The translations under genes were made by a program, and so were the position numbers. Below the pieces are notes generated by a model that saw only the letters and a list, made by a program, of their open reading frames with translations, made no database searches and was not told the DNA's origin. Positions 1-8,231 of a stretch of 64,000 nucleotides of DNA are shown in pieces. The DNA lies in assembly GCA_000242935.3 (NCBI GenBank), contig CP007053.1, positions 1,984,001 through 2,048,000 of the forward strand, read 5' to 3'. Within the stretch, counting starts at the first letter, position 1; each line of letters opens with the position of its first letter. This DNA is from Opitutaceae bacterium TAV5 (GTDB lineage: Bacteria; Verrucomicrobiota; Verrucomicrobiia; Opitutales; Opitutaceae).

Positions 1-1741
1 TTTTCGACAGGCCCATCGTCAGGCCGAGGATGTAGCCTTTCAGGTTGGTGCCCCCCAGGCCGAAGTCGGAATCGGTGAACCCGTCCACCACGGCGTCGGA
101 CTCGACGTACTTGTAGGCAATGCTCGCCTGCCAGTCCCAGCGTTTTTCCAGCACCAGGCTGCCGACATTGAGCCGGACCAGGTAGCCGATGTCGCCGCCT
201 TCAAAGTTGTCGTCGTCGTCGAGGTTGTTGGTCGGCCCCTTGTGGCGGCTGGGGCCGTTGGCGTTGATCGCCGCCTCGTCGAACGCGAGGTTTTGCACAA
301 ACTCGGCCTCCAGCGACAGGTGCACCGGATCGAATTTCTTGTAATCCACCTTCGCGGTCAGCGCCAGTTCGCGGAAGGGCGTGGCCAGGCCGAAGTATTG
401 CCACTCGTTATTCAGATCGCTCGTGCCGGGATAATATTCGGGGATTTCGCGCAGGGCAATGTAGCTGTTCCCCCGCTGGGCAAAGGCCGGACGGGAGCCG
501 TCGGTGTTGCCGGGATCGGAGGAGTTGAGCGGGATGTAGGAGCTGGAGACCTTTCCCTCGATGTTCACAAAATCGTAATAGGCCGCGCCGACCTTGACCG
601 AGAGGTTGTCGGAAAGCTTCCAGTCGAAGCCGAGCTGGCCGCCGTAGAGCCACTTGTCCTCGCTCTTGAACTTCTGCGGCTGGTTGCTGGAAAAGTTGAA
701 GTCGGTGTTGTAGACGGGAAAGGCGCCGAGCGTGAAAAAGGGCGTGATGCGCTGGCCGATACCGTAGCGGGCCTGGACCATGATGCCGTCGAAACCGAGG
801 TCGTCGTCCCAGACCAGGTCGGTGGCAAAGAACGGGTTCTCGAAACGGCCGACGGTGAGGGTGATCTTTTTGTCGGAGGTGAGTCCGGGAACGTCGTATT
901 TGAGAAACGCGCGGTCGAGCCAGAGGGCGTATTTGGCGCCGAGTCCGTCGGACCCCATCGTCTGGTTGGTGGAGACCGGCGAGTCGTCGTTGCCGGTGGC
1001 GATGCGCAGTCCGGCAGAAAAATTCTCGCCGAGGTCGGCATCGAGCGCGAGGCGGGCGCGGAGGCGAAGCCGGTCGCGGTCCTGGTCGGCGTTGTAAGTA
1101 GGCGGCTCGGTGGTGGTATTGAGCGACGAGATGTCGAAGGGCGAGCCGCGGTTGATGCTGTTGAAATTGTAGAACGGATTGAAGCCGGGACCGACGGCAT
1201 TGTCGTCGGGGAAGGACGTGCCTTCGTAACGGAAACGGACGTCACCGGTGAGCCGGAGTTTTTTGGTCCAGGCGGGCACCTCGCGGGGATCGGCCCAGTT
1301 TTCCTCGCGGGCCTGGCGCATCACGTCCTGCCTGATGTCCTCGCGCAGTTGCTGCCGGACCGACTCGGGCACGTAGGTGACGCGGACTCCGCCGGACGGC
1401 GTCGTGGTGGTCACGGGCGAGAGCCCGGAGGGCACACCGGCCGGGGACGAGGCGGTGACGGTCGCGGCGCCGCCGGGCGCGTGGGCCAGCGCGGCGAGCC
1501 GGGCGGTTTCCCTGGCCGCCGCGGCCTCGGCTTCCGCCTGCCGGACCAGACCCTCGGCCTGCTCCTGCGTGAAAATGCCCTGCTGCACGAGCAGGCGCAG
1601 GATGTTCACCGTCACGCTCTCCGACGGGGCGGAGGGCGGGTTTTCGGCTCCGGTGGCAAGGAGGGCTGAAAAACCCAGCGCGGCGAGGCCGGCAAGAAGC
1701 CGGAGTCCGGACCGGCGCGGGTGTGGCTGTTCGGTTGTCAT
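1..1741 (-). CDS. Putative outer-membrane porin, locus A (3' end cut by window)
   Basis: The reading frame opens with ATG at 1741 (MTTEQPHPRR) and runs off the left edge without a stop, so only about 580 residues are seen. It has an N-terminal signal segment, then a short Gln/Ala/Glu-rich region containing LLVQQGIFTQEQAE. A helix follows (VRQQLREDIRQDVMRQAREEN), then a long stretch of alternating beta strands typical of outer-membrane barrels (LRLTGDVRFRYEG, DRDRLRLRARLALDADLGE). It closely matches the complete paralogue at 26495-28327, which puts the missing C-terminus at a few tens of residues. It is the last visible gene of the TpsB-ExbB-ExbD-TonB-porin operon. The family resembles the putative porins common in Verrucomicrobia. 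The substrate is unknown. Confidence 0.85.
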   Translation of the reverse strand, partial: MTTEQPHPRRSGLRLLAGLAALGFSALLATGAENPPSAPSESVTVNILRLLVQQGIFTQEQAEGLVRQAEAEAAAARETARLAALAHAPGGAATVTASSPAGVPSGLSPVTTTTPSGGVRVTYVPESVRQQLREDIRQDVMRQAREENWADPREVPAWTKKLRLTGDVRFRYEGTSFPDDNAVGPGFNPFYNFNSINRGSPFDISSLNTTTEPPTYNADQDRDRLRLRARLALDADLGENFSAGLRIATGNDDSPVSTNQTMGSDGLGAKYALWLDRAFLKYDVPGLTSDKKITLTVGRFENPFFATDLVWDDDLGFDGIMVQARYGIGQRITPFFTLGAFPVYNTDFNFSSNQPQKFKSEDKWLYGGQLGFDWKLSDNLSVKVGAAYYDFVNIEGKVSSSYIPLNSSDPGNTDGSRPAFAQRGNSYIALREIPEYYPGTSDLNNEWQYFGLATPFRELALTAKVDYKKFDPVHLSLEAEFVQNLAFDEAAINANGPSRHKGPTNNLDDDDNFEGGDIGYLVRLNVGSLVLEKRWDWQASIAYKYVESDAVVDGFTDSDFGLGGTNLKGYILGLTMGLSK

Positions 1742-1786
1742 TGGAAATCGGTTACGCAATAAAAATGGTTTCGGAACGGAGAGGGA

Positions 1787-2548
1787 TCAGGGACGGCGGG
1801 CGGTGAGGCGCAGGACGATGGGCGCGGGCATGTCGGCGGGCGGCGGTTCGCGGAGCGTGAGGCCGGTGAGCACGTCCTTTTCGATGGCGGTATCCAGATC
1901 CCGGTTGCCGGTGCTGCCGACCAGCCGGGCGGCGCGGATGCGGCCTCCCTCGTCGGGCCAGATGCGCACCGTGATGCGCAGGTCGGCCACGCGGGTCCTT
2001 TCGTTTCTTCGCAGCGCCTCGGCCACGGTCGTCTGGACCTGCGCGGCGTACCAGCCCCAGCGGCTGGAGCCGCGTCCGCCGGAACCGGTTCCCGTGCCGG
2101 TGCCGCCAATCACGGAACCGCCTCCGCGGCCGACCAGACCAAAACCGTCGGCCGGCCCGTCGCCCTGGATGTTGGTGCCCATCGGCGCCGCGTCTTCCCC
2201 GGGCGGTTCGGGCGATTCGGCCGGCTTTTCCTGCGGCTCGTCGGCCGGCACCGGCTCCTGCTCGATCATCTGCGGCTGCTCCTCCGGCTTCGGCGTGTCC
2301 TCCGGTTTCGGTTGCGGAGGCGGCGGAGGGGGCGGTGGCGGCGGAAGCGCCACGCGGATCATGGAAAACTCCTGCGGCTTCGGCGCGGAGGGTTTCGGGC
2401 CGGAGGCCGTCGAGACCAGCCACCAGGCGATGCCGCCGGCGATGACCGCGCACACGGCCAGCACGATCCCGTAGCGCCGGAAAAAGCCGGGCTCCTTCTC
2501 GTCGAGCGGGTCGTCGTTGTCGTCGCGATTGTGGTCGGGTGCAGTCAT
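1787..2548 (-). CDS. TonB-like energy transducer, locus A
   Basis: This 253-residue protein has a charged cytoplasmic N-terminus, one transmembrane helix at about residues 27-45 and a periplasmic linker very rich in proline and glutamate (residues 50-120). A Gly-rich stretch and a C-terminal TonB/TolA-like domain follow (about 165-253). Such proteins carry inner-membrane proton-motive energy from ExbB/ExbD to outer-membrane partners. ExbD (20 bp upstream) and the ExbB fusion form the matching motor. The membrane helix lacks the SxxxH motif of classical TonB, unlike the TonB at 44856-45524. A near copy lies at 28389-29135. The outer-membrane partner is not obvious. The adjacent TpsB or porin are candidates by context only. 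Confidence 0.85.
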   Translation of the reverse strand: MTAPDHNRDDNDDPLDEKEPGFFRRYGIVLAVCAVIAGGIAWWLVSTASGPKPSAPKPQEFSMIRVALPPPPPPPPPPQPKPEDTPKPEEQPQMIEQEPVPADEPQEKPAESPEPPGEDAAPMGTNIQGDGPADGFGLVGRGGGSVIGGTGTGTGSGGRGSSRWGWYAAQVQTTVAEALRRNERTRVADLRITVRIWPDEGGRIRAARLVGSTGNRDLDTAIEKDVLTGLTLREPPPADMPAPIVLRLTARRP

Positions 2549-2567
2549 CGGATGCGGAGGAGCGGGG

Positions 2568-2969
2568 TTATTTGGCCTTCGTCGCCAGGCCGACCTGCGA
2601 GATGCCGACGCGGCCGAGCACGTCGAGCACGTCCATGACTCCCTGGTACTGCGTGAGGCTGTCGCCGCGCACCACCACCGGAAAATCCGGCGTCAGCGCC
2701 TTCTGCGAGTTGAGCCGTTGTTCGAGTTCGGAGAGGGTCACCGGCACCGTATCCAGAAAGACACGTCCCTCGTTGTTCACCGTGATCGCCTTCGTCTTCG
2801 GCTTGGCCAGGCTGGCCGGCGTGTTGCTCGACTTCGGCAGGTTCACCTTCGTGCCCGCGACGGAGGCCGTGCACATGAGGATGAAAATCACGAGCAGCAC
2901 ATACGCCAGGTCGAGCATGGGCGTGATGTTGATGTCGTCGTAAGGTTTGCTTTCGTCCTGGACGGTCAT
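2568..2969 (-). CDS. exbD: ExbD/TolR-type biopolymer transport protein, locus A
   Basis: This 133-residue ExbD has a short cytoplasmic N-terminus and one membrane helix (about 20-40). The helix starts with the family motif INITPMLDLAYVLL, in which Asp20 is the proton-path aspartate. A periplasmic ExbD domain follows. It forms the stator with the ExbB fusion protein encoded 57 bp upstream and feeds the TonB-like protein 19 bp downstream. The copy at 29160-29564 differs at only about four positions. The ITPMLD lineage differs from the IEIIPLIDVIFF lineage of the two ExbDs near 44 kb, so the two Ton systems in this window are distinct. Confidence 0.95.
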   Translation of the reverse strand: MTVQDESKPYDDINITPMLDLAYVLLVIFILMCTASVAGTKVNLPKSSNTPASLAKPKTKAITVNNEGRVFLDTVPVTLSELEQRLNSQKALTPDFPVVVRGDSLTQYQGVMDVLDVLGRVGISQVGLATKAK

Positions 2970-3026
2970 GGTGAGCTTCGCTCCGGTTTCGGGTTCAGGG
3001 TTTCGGGTTCAGAGTTGCGACGCCGG

Positions 3027-4931
3027 TTATTCGGTGCCGGCGAGTTTCGCTTTTTCGGAGGCGCGCTTCGGGTAAAACTCGGCGACTTTCGTGACGAACT
3101 CGTCCACGAAGACCTGCATGTCGGCGGTCACGTCCTTCACCCGCGTGAGCAGGTAGTTGTAGCCGAACAGCGCGGGAATCGCCACGGCCAGGCCGGCCAC
3201 GGTCGCCAGCAACGCGGCGGCGATGCCGGGCGCGATGGCGTTGACGTTGACGTCGCCGGCCATCGCCACCGCCGCAAAGGTGATCATGACGCCGACCACC
3301 GTGCCGAGCAGCCCGAGGAACGGACCGCCGGAGATCGCGATCGTCAGGAGCACCATCTGCTTGTTGAGGCGTTGCTGTTCGCGGACGCGGCCGCCGTCCA
3401 TGCTCGCGGTGATCGCCCTGATCGCATGCGCGGACAGCGATCTCTCGTCGCCCTTTTTCGTTTCGGAGAGCCGCTTGCGGATTTCCTCGGCGCCGATGTG
3501 GTAAAGCCGGTAGAGCGGCGCGCGGGCGATCAGCTTGCGCTCGGCCTCGGTAAGCTGGCCGCCGAGCGAGGAAACCTGGTGATTGGCATTGTCGAGGACG
3601 GTGAGGTCGCCGGCCACGCGTTCGTTGAAGAGTTTTGAAAAGCGTTCGTTCCCCTTGCGGACCGTGTCGATGTAGCCGTTCTTGGCCACCATGACCGCGA
3701 TGCTGATCGCGCTCATCACCGCGAGGATGACGATGACCACCCAGCCATCGAAAGTCAGGTTCTGGATAATGACGGTAAAATAGCCGGAGTGCCCGCCGCC
3801 GCCTCCGCCGGACTGTTCCTCCTCGCCGACCAGTACCACGCGGGCGCCGGTTTCACCACCCTGCGTGGCAGCGAGGAATTTTATGTAGCCGGACGGGCGG
3901 GCGGTGCGGGCAAGCTGGAACTCGACCAGTTCGCCGGCAAAGCCCGACGTGACCGCCGCTTCGGCGGTCGCACGGTCGCCGCCGAGCGCGGCCGGCGTAT
4001 CGAGCGCAGGCATACCGGTGTCAAGCGTGGCGTAGGTGTTGCCGTCCACGTAGAGGGTGATGCGGGAGGCTTCGACCACCGCGGCGAGGTGGTGCCAGGT
4101 GTTGACCGTCAACGGTGCTCCGGCGGGCGAGCGGACGGTGCTGCCGCCTGCGGTGACTTCCACGAAGGGGGCGCCCTGATCGGCGCCGACGAGGAAAGCG
4201 GCCTGCGGGCCGGACGCCGAACGGCGGCTGTAGATGACCGCACGGCCGGTAAGCGTCGCAGGTTTGACCCAGGCCGACCAGGTCAGCGGCGCGTTGGCGG
4301 TCCAGGCGAGCGAGGGCGTGGCGGGCACGGTGACGGCCGAGTTGCCGTCGAAGCGCAGGCCGGTGCCGATCAGCGTGCCTTCGGCCGGGATTCCGGGGCT
4401 GGCCGCGTTGTTCTCGTTGCCGGAAAAATCGCGGGCCGGCTGGCCGCGTTCGCCAAAATGCCAGGCGAGCACGGTGTCGGCATCGAAGGTGTCCTTGAGG
4501 TTTTCGACGGAAGGCGCGGCCTGGTTGCCGTAGTACAGCCAGATCTCCGTCTGCGCTCCGGATTGTATTTCCGGCACCCGCACCCAGACAAACGCCTCGC
4601 CGAGCAGGCCGTCGAACTGCGCGACGTGATGCGGGAGAACCGTCTTGTCGTCCCCGGCCACGAAGCGGATGTCCGCGCCGTCGGGTCGCGCCAGGTCGAA
4701 CTGGAAATTGCCCGTGTGCAGGCGCACGAGGACGGGAGCCCCTCCCACCGGACCGGCGATGTCCGCTCCGGCCGGCGTCGTGTCGATGGTCAGCTTTTTT
4801 CGCAGCGCCCACTCGTTGTTCCACCACGCGCGGGCGGTGGACGGAAATGCGAGCAGCGCCAGGATACCCAGCAGCGCGCAGTGGAACAGGTGCCCCGGGA
4901 GGCGGCTTTTTTTCGTGGCTGTGACGGTCAT
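3027..4931 (-). CDS. DUF2341-LamG-ExbB fusion protein, locus A
   Basis: This 634-residue protein has four parts. There is a signal peptide (about 1-36, ending ARA). A DUF2341-like domain follows at about 37-140 (starts WWNNEWALRKKLTIDTT, contains WLYYGN). A concanavalin/LamG-like sandwich lies at about 160-350, and a Gly-rich linker leads to a C-terminal MotA/TolQ/ExbB domain with membrane helices near residues 394-415, 527-560 and 569-597. ExbB is the proton-channel subunit of Ton and Tol motors. The N-terminal part should lie in the periplasm and could bind carbohydrate or peptidoglycan, making this a motor with a built-in sensor or anchor. The fusion is known from this phylum. Its ligand is not. 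A nearly identical ExbB part occurs at 29797-31683. Confidence 0.9.
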   Translation of the reverse strand: MTVTATKKSRLPGHLFHCALLGILALLAFPSTARAWWNNEWALRKKLTIDTTPAGADIAGPVGGAPVLVRLHTGNFQFDLARPDGADIRFVAGDDKTVLPHHVAQFDGLLGEAFVWVRVPEIQSGAQTEIWLYYGNQAAPSVENLKDTFDADTVLAWHFGERGQPARDFSGNENNAASPGIPAEGTLIGTGLRFDGNSAVTVPATPSLAWTANAPLTWSAWVKPATLTGRAVIYSRRSASGPQAAFLVGADQGAPFVEVTAGGSTVRSPAGAPLTVNTWHHLAAVVEASRITLYVDGNTYATLDTGMPALDTPAALGGDRATAEAAVTSGFAGELVEFQLARTARPSGYIKFLAATQGGETGARVVLVGEEEQSGGGGGGHSGYFTVIIQNLTFDGWVVIVILAVMSAISIAVMVAKNGYIDTVRKGNERFSKLFNERVAGDLTVLDNANHQVSSLGGQLTEAERKLIARAPLYRLYHIGAEEIRKRLSETKKGDERSLSAHAIRAITASMDGGRVREQQRLNKQMVLLTIAISGGPFLGLLGTVVGVMITFAAVAMAGDVNVNAIAPGIAAALLATVAGLAVAIPALFGYNYLLTRVKDVTADMQVFVDEFVTKVAEFYPKRASEKAKLAGTE

Positions 4932-4990
4932 GATCGGGAGTTGAAGTCGGGAGTTGAAGTGGAGGGGAGAACGGTGGTTCGCGTGGCCTG

Positions 4991-5027
4991 ATTTCAGTTT
5001 TTCAGTTTTCAGCTTTTCAGTTTTTCC
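4991..5027. repeat. TTTCAG/AGCTTTTCAG short tandem spacer repeat
   Basis: Four degenerate TTCAG(T/C)TTTT units fill the gap directly downstream of the TpsB stop codon, between TpsB and the ExbB fusion. A closely related array lies at 24601-24637 at the end of the prolyl isomerase gene. Confidence 0.6.
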
Positions 5028-6638
5028 CTAAAATTCGGCCCAGACGCGGAAGGTGAGGCGCGGTTCGAAATGTTCGGTCGTGCCCTCGCTGCGCAGCGGC
5101 ACGCCGAGGTCGAGGGAACCGTTAAAATGGTCGCGGAACTTCAGCCGCAGGCCCGCGCCGATGCTGGCGAGCAGGAAGCGCGAGTCCTGGTCGGCCAGCG
5201 CATCGTTGAGCGTCAGGCCGGCGGTCTCGCCGAAGATGTACAGGCGGCATTCCTCAAAAAATCCCCCGAGGGTGAACGACGGCGCCCGGAACTCGACCGA
5301 CAGGCCGATGCCGTTGTCGCCCATCACCTCGCTTTCCAGATAACCGCGCACCGTGCCCAGGCCGCCGGCACCGAACTGTTCCGACGAAATGAGCGGCTGG
5401 CTCGAAAGCTGCCCCTGCACCTTGGCGAAGAGTTGCCATGACTCGTAAACGTCGCCGGTCCACGAGGCGTCGCCGCGGAAATAGATGTAGCTGCCGTCCG
5501 AATACGCGCGCTTCTGGTCAAACTCTTCCGAGGAACTGCCCATGCCGCGCACGTGGAAATTGAGCCCCGCGTTGATCTGCGTGACCGACTTCGGCTGCAG
5601 CAGTGTCAGGGAATAGTTCACCGCCATCGGGTAGTATGTGATCGGCGTCTGCGTGCCGCCCGGCACGTCGGTGATCGTGAGCAGTTCGTCAAAGTGCTTG
5701 TAGTCGATCCCGAACGTCAGGCTGTGTGTAAAAGTTTCCGAACCGGTCAGCGCCACGATTGCCTGCGCACCGACAATCTCGCCGCGGCCGGCCACATCGA
5801 ACGTGCCGAGCGTGGACACGTCGCTGTCCTGCTTCACGCCCTGCACCACCAGCTTCACCGGTGTGTTCGGGACCGGCGCAAGGTAGTAGGCCGAAAACAC
5901 CTTCGCGTCGTCGAGGCGCTGCGGCGCCACCTGGAAGCTCAGGCCAACGGTGTGTTCGAGTTGCCAGAGATTGCCGTAGCTGATCGAGCCGTTGAGCCGC
6001 AACGGCTTCGTGTCGGAACTGTAGCGGTTGTTCAGTTCGAGGCTGCCGTGCAGCGGAAAGGTGTCCTCCACGGTCAGGTCGATATCCACCGTCCCGGGAA
6101 CCACGCCCGCCTTCAGCGATGGCGTGACCCGCCGGTCGGGCAACTGGTTGAGCGCGATGATGTCACGCGTGACCGCGTTGAAATCGGGCACCTCTCCCTC
6201 CGCGATGGACGGCGCCTTCTCCCTGATCCGGTTGTGGTCGAAGTAACGGGAGCCGCGGATGCGCAGCCGCCCGACCTTTCCCTCGATCACCCGGATCGTC
6301 ACCGTGCTGTCCTGCACCTGCTGCTCGGGCACCTGCACCGCCACCGTCTGCAGGCCTTTTTCCTGGTAGAGTCTTTCCAGAGCCAGGCGCGCCCCCTCCA
6401 CGTCCTCCGGCGTCCGCGCCTCTCCAAGAAACGGATACACCGCCTTCTCGATCTCCACCGGCGTCAGCTTCTCCGCTCCTTCCACGTAGTACTCGAAAAT
6501 GTCCAGGTACTGCGCCGCCGCCGGCATCTCTCCCGCAGGCTCGCCACGCACTACCTGCATCACCACCATCAGCGACAGGAACAAGGCTGGAAACAGAAAA
6601 TTTTTCAGCGCGGATCTGGAACAGGTCGGAAAATTCAC
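5028..6638 (-). CDS. TpsB/ShlB-FhaC-type two-partner secretion transporter, locus A
   Basis: This is an outer-membrane translocator of the TpsB family, of the kind that exports a partner TpsA exoprotein. I chose the GTG at 6638 because it gives 536 residues, aligns with the GTG start of the 537-residue paralogue at 31911-33524, and yields a signal peptide (SALKNFLFPALFLSLMVV). Longer frames reach 6806 but add no signal-like sequence. A POTRA-type domain lies at about residues 45-115 (YYVEGAEKLTPVEIEKAV). The ShlB-type barrel follows, with the conserved GGLGTVRGYLES element near residue 429, and the last residues VWAEF suit barrel insertion. It heads the minus-strand operon and is divergent from the STN/sigma/FecR genes. 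Confidence 0.93.
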   Translation of the reverse strand: MNFPTCSRSALKNFLFPALFLSLMVVMQVVRGEPAGEMPAAAQYLDIFEYYVEGAEKLTPVEIEKAVYPFLGEARTPEDVEGARLALERLYQEKGLQTVAVQVPEQQVQDSTVTIRVIEGKVGRLRIRGSRYFDHNRIREKAPSIAEGEVPDFNAVTRDIIALNQLPDRRVTPSLKAGVVPGTVDIDLTVEDTFPLHGSLELNNRYSSDTKPLRLNGSISYGNLWQLEHTVGLSFQVAPQRLDDAKVFSAYYLAPVPNTPVKLVVQGVKQDSDVSTLGTFDVAGRGEIVGAQAIVALTGSETFTHSLTFGIDYKHFDELLTITDVPGGTQTPITYYPMAVNYSLTLLQPKSVTQINAGLNFHVRGMGSSSEEFDQKRAYSDGSYIYFRGDASWTGDVYESWQLFAKVQGQLSSQPLISSEQFGAGGLGTVRGYLESEVMGDNGIGLSVEFRAPSFTLGGFFEECRLYIFGETAGLTLNDALADQDSRFLLASIGAGLRLKFRDHFNGSLDLGVPLRSEGTTEHFEPRLTFRVWAEF

Positions 6639-7069
6639 AAAGGTTGGCAGTGCTGGATCGGAGGGAAGCCGGATTGATGTTGGTGCGGAATCGGCAGGCG
6701 GCAGTCGTCGCCATTCTTTCCGGAATACGGTCGGTCTGTGATGGTAGCAGATGGATCTCGGAGCTCTGGTCGGTTGATTTGAAGTGAGAGCGGAACGGGT
6801 GCTCACACATAGGTTGCGGCTTCACCCCCAAATCTACTACTCGCCAAAGTTACGTTCTTGTTACGAACACGCTCCGCGCTCCGATTTTCGCTGATTTTTT
6901 TCCGCCAATCGTGTTTCTGGCGGCATGGATTTTTCGGTTTCCAGTGACCAGAGGACGCGTTTCCCACAAATTCATCCGGATTCCCGAAATCAATTTGTCA
7001 CCCACCAAAAGGTACGAAACACATCACCCTTCTCCTTTTCCTGACCTTCGTATCAGCATTCTGATACAT
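6639..7069. other. Divergent intergenic region, locus A
   Basis: This 431-bp region separates the TpsB operon (leftward) from the STN-sigma-FecR genes (rightward). It contains the box conserved with locus B (listed separately) and a direct repeat of GTTACG at 6849-6854 and 6860-6865. Reading frames crossing it are extensions of the flanking genes and show no conserved protein sequence. Confidence 0.5.
6827..6853 (-). promoter_or_regulatory. Conserved box CCCAAATCT-N13-GTTAC (candidate ECF promoter or operator), locus A
   Basis: CCCAAATCT at 6827-6835 and GTTAC at 6849-6853 are separated by 13 bases. The same two elements with the same spacing occur at 33660-33686 in the equivalent region of locus B, where the surrounding sequence has diverged. 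Read leftward towards TpsB it is GTAAC-N13-AGATTTGGG, which resembles an ECF-type -35 element followed by a -10 region. The start codon of TpsB lies about 190 bp further. Orientation and function are inferred. Confidence 0.5.
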
Positions 7070-7510
7070 ATGTTTTCCTGTCCCGTCAGTTTCGCCGGCC
7101 ACATTTCTCTCCAGAGGAGCAAGTCGCTCCTGCTGGTCTGCCTTTTCGCATGCGCCGGGGCCAGCACCTTCGCAAGCCAGGAGCCGGATTATTCCTCCGA
7201 TCCGGTTCTGGCGAGAACCCGGGTCAACATCGCTTCCACGCAGGCGCGTCCGACGAGCCTGGGAGATATTCTTGCTCTCATCGAGAAACAAACAGGCCTC
7301 GAACTCATCTACCTGGACAAGCGCATTCCTCTGGACGACCGGATACTCGTGGAATCCGCCTCCAATATCAGCCTTGCTCACCTCCTCTCTTCCCTCACGA
7401 CGCTGACCGGAGCCGTATTTGCCCGACATGAACAGAAAATGATCGTCCGCCTCCCGATGAGGACGGAAGACGAAATCCGGAAACCGAAAGAACTGCTGAC
7501 CGACCGGTAA
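7070..7510 (+). CDS. Stand-alone STN-domain (secretin/TonB short N-terminal) protein, locus A
   Basis: The ATG at 7070 gives 146 residues with an N-terminal hydrophobic export segment (about 17-36). An STN-like domain follows at about residues 61-128 (SLGDILALIEKQTGLELIYLD, then ISLAHLLSSLTTLTG and MIVRL). STN domains are normally the periplasmic N-terminus of TonB-dependent transducers or secretins, where they contact FecR-type anti-sigma regulators. Here the domain stands alone, with no barrel. It lies 42 bp upstream of an ECF sigma gene and an apparent operon with FecR. The paralogue at 34070-34528 has the same layout. I infer a periplasmic signal relay to FecR. A LFAC sequence might be a weak lipobox, but this is uncertain. 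Confidence 0.75.
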   Translation: MFSCPVSFAGHISLQRSKSLLLVCLFACAGASTFASQEPDYSSDPVLARTRVNIASTQARPTSLGDILALIEKQTGLELIYLDKRIPLDDRILVESASNISLAHLLSSLTTLTGAVFARHEQKMIVRLPMRTEDEIRKPKELLTDR

Positions 7511-7552
7511 GCTGCGCAACCTCCCTTCTCATTCTCCAGACCGGAGCACATC

Positions 7553-8149
7553 ATGGACCAGGAAACCATCCCGGACGAAGATCTGGTAGAGCGTATCCGC
7601 AACGACGATGAAACCGCGTTGCTCGCCCTCATGCGCAGATACTACGTGCATCTCTGCAAACTCTCGCAGTCGCTGCTTCGTCGCAATGACCTGAGTGAAG
7701 ACGCCGTATCGAGTGTGTTCACCAGTTTCTGGCAACGCCGGAAGCAAGTCGTGATCACCTCGGAAGTGCGCGCCTATCTGTTCAGCGCCGTCGCCAGGCA
7801 ATCGCTGTACCTGCTCTCCCGTCATGCCCGCGGAACGACTTCGGTGCCTCTCGCCGAAGTACCCGAAGCCACGCTCGTCGATCCCGCAGAAGCAGACAAG
7901 GGACTGCTCTATCGGGAATTTTTGACCGAAGTCGAAACCCTCCTTGAAACCATGCCCCCGAAACGCCGGGAGATATTCAAGCTGTGCCGTCTGGAAAATC
8001 TGCGCTACCGGGAAGTCGCATTACGGCTCGGACTTTCCGAGCACACCGTCCGGAACCAGATGATGAAAGCAAACGAGCAGATCGAAGTTGCCTTGCCTCG
8101 CTTCCGCAATCTGCTTCGGGACAGTTCCGGCTCCGAAGACCAACCCTGA
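7553..8149 (+). CDS. ECF-family RNA polymerase sigma factor, locus A
   Basis: This 198-residue sigma-70-family protein has region 2 at about residues 20-95 (DDETALLALMRRYYVHL, VSSVFTSFWQRR) and region 4 at about 130-185 with a helix-turn-helix (LRYREVALRLGLSEHTVRNQM). Such extracytoplasmic-function sigma factors are held by a membrane anti-sigma regulator until a surface signal arrives. The FecR gene begins 82 bp downstream and an STN protein precedes it. The ATG at 7553 has a GGAG at 7542-7545. It probably directs transcription of the divergent TpsB operon and perhaps of its own operon. The target promoter may include the conserved box at 6827-6853 (inference). Confidence 0.93.
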   Translation: MDQETIPDEDLVERIRNDDETALLALMRRYYVHLCKLSQSLLRRNDLSEDAVSSVFTSFWQRRKQVVITSEVRAYLFSAVARQSLYLLSRHARGTTSVPLAEVPEATLVDPAEADKGLLYREFLTEVETLLETMPPKRREIFKLCRLENLRYREVALRLGLSEHTVRNQMMKANEQIEVALPRFRNLLRDSSGSEDQP

Positions 8150-8231
8150 TTTGAAATTTTTTGGCGAATACAGTATTCCCGCGTAGTAGTTTTTCCCCGT
8201 TTTTCCCTACCTATATCAGACACCATTGAAA

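Noticed and set aside
6639-6806. The longer GTG start at 6806 for locus A TpsB.
   Set aside because: It adds 56 residues without a signal peptide. The internal GTG at 6638 aligns with the start of the locus B protein and is followed by a proper signal sequence.
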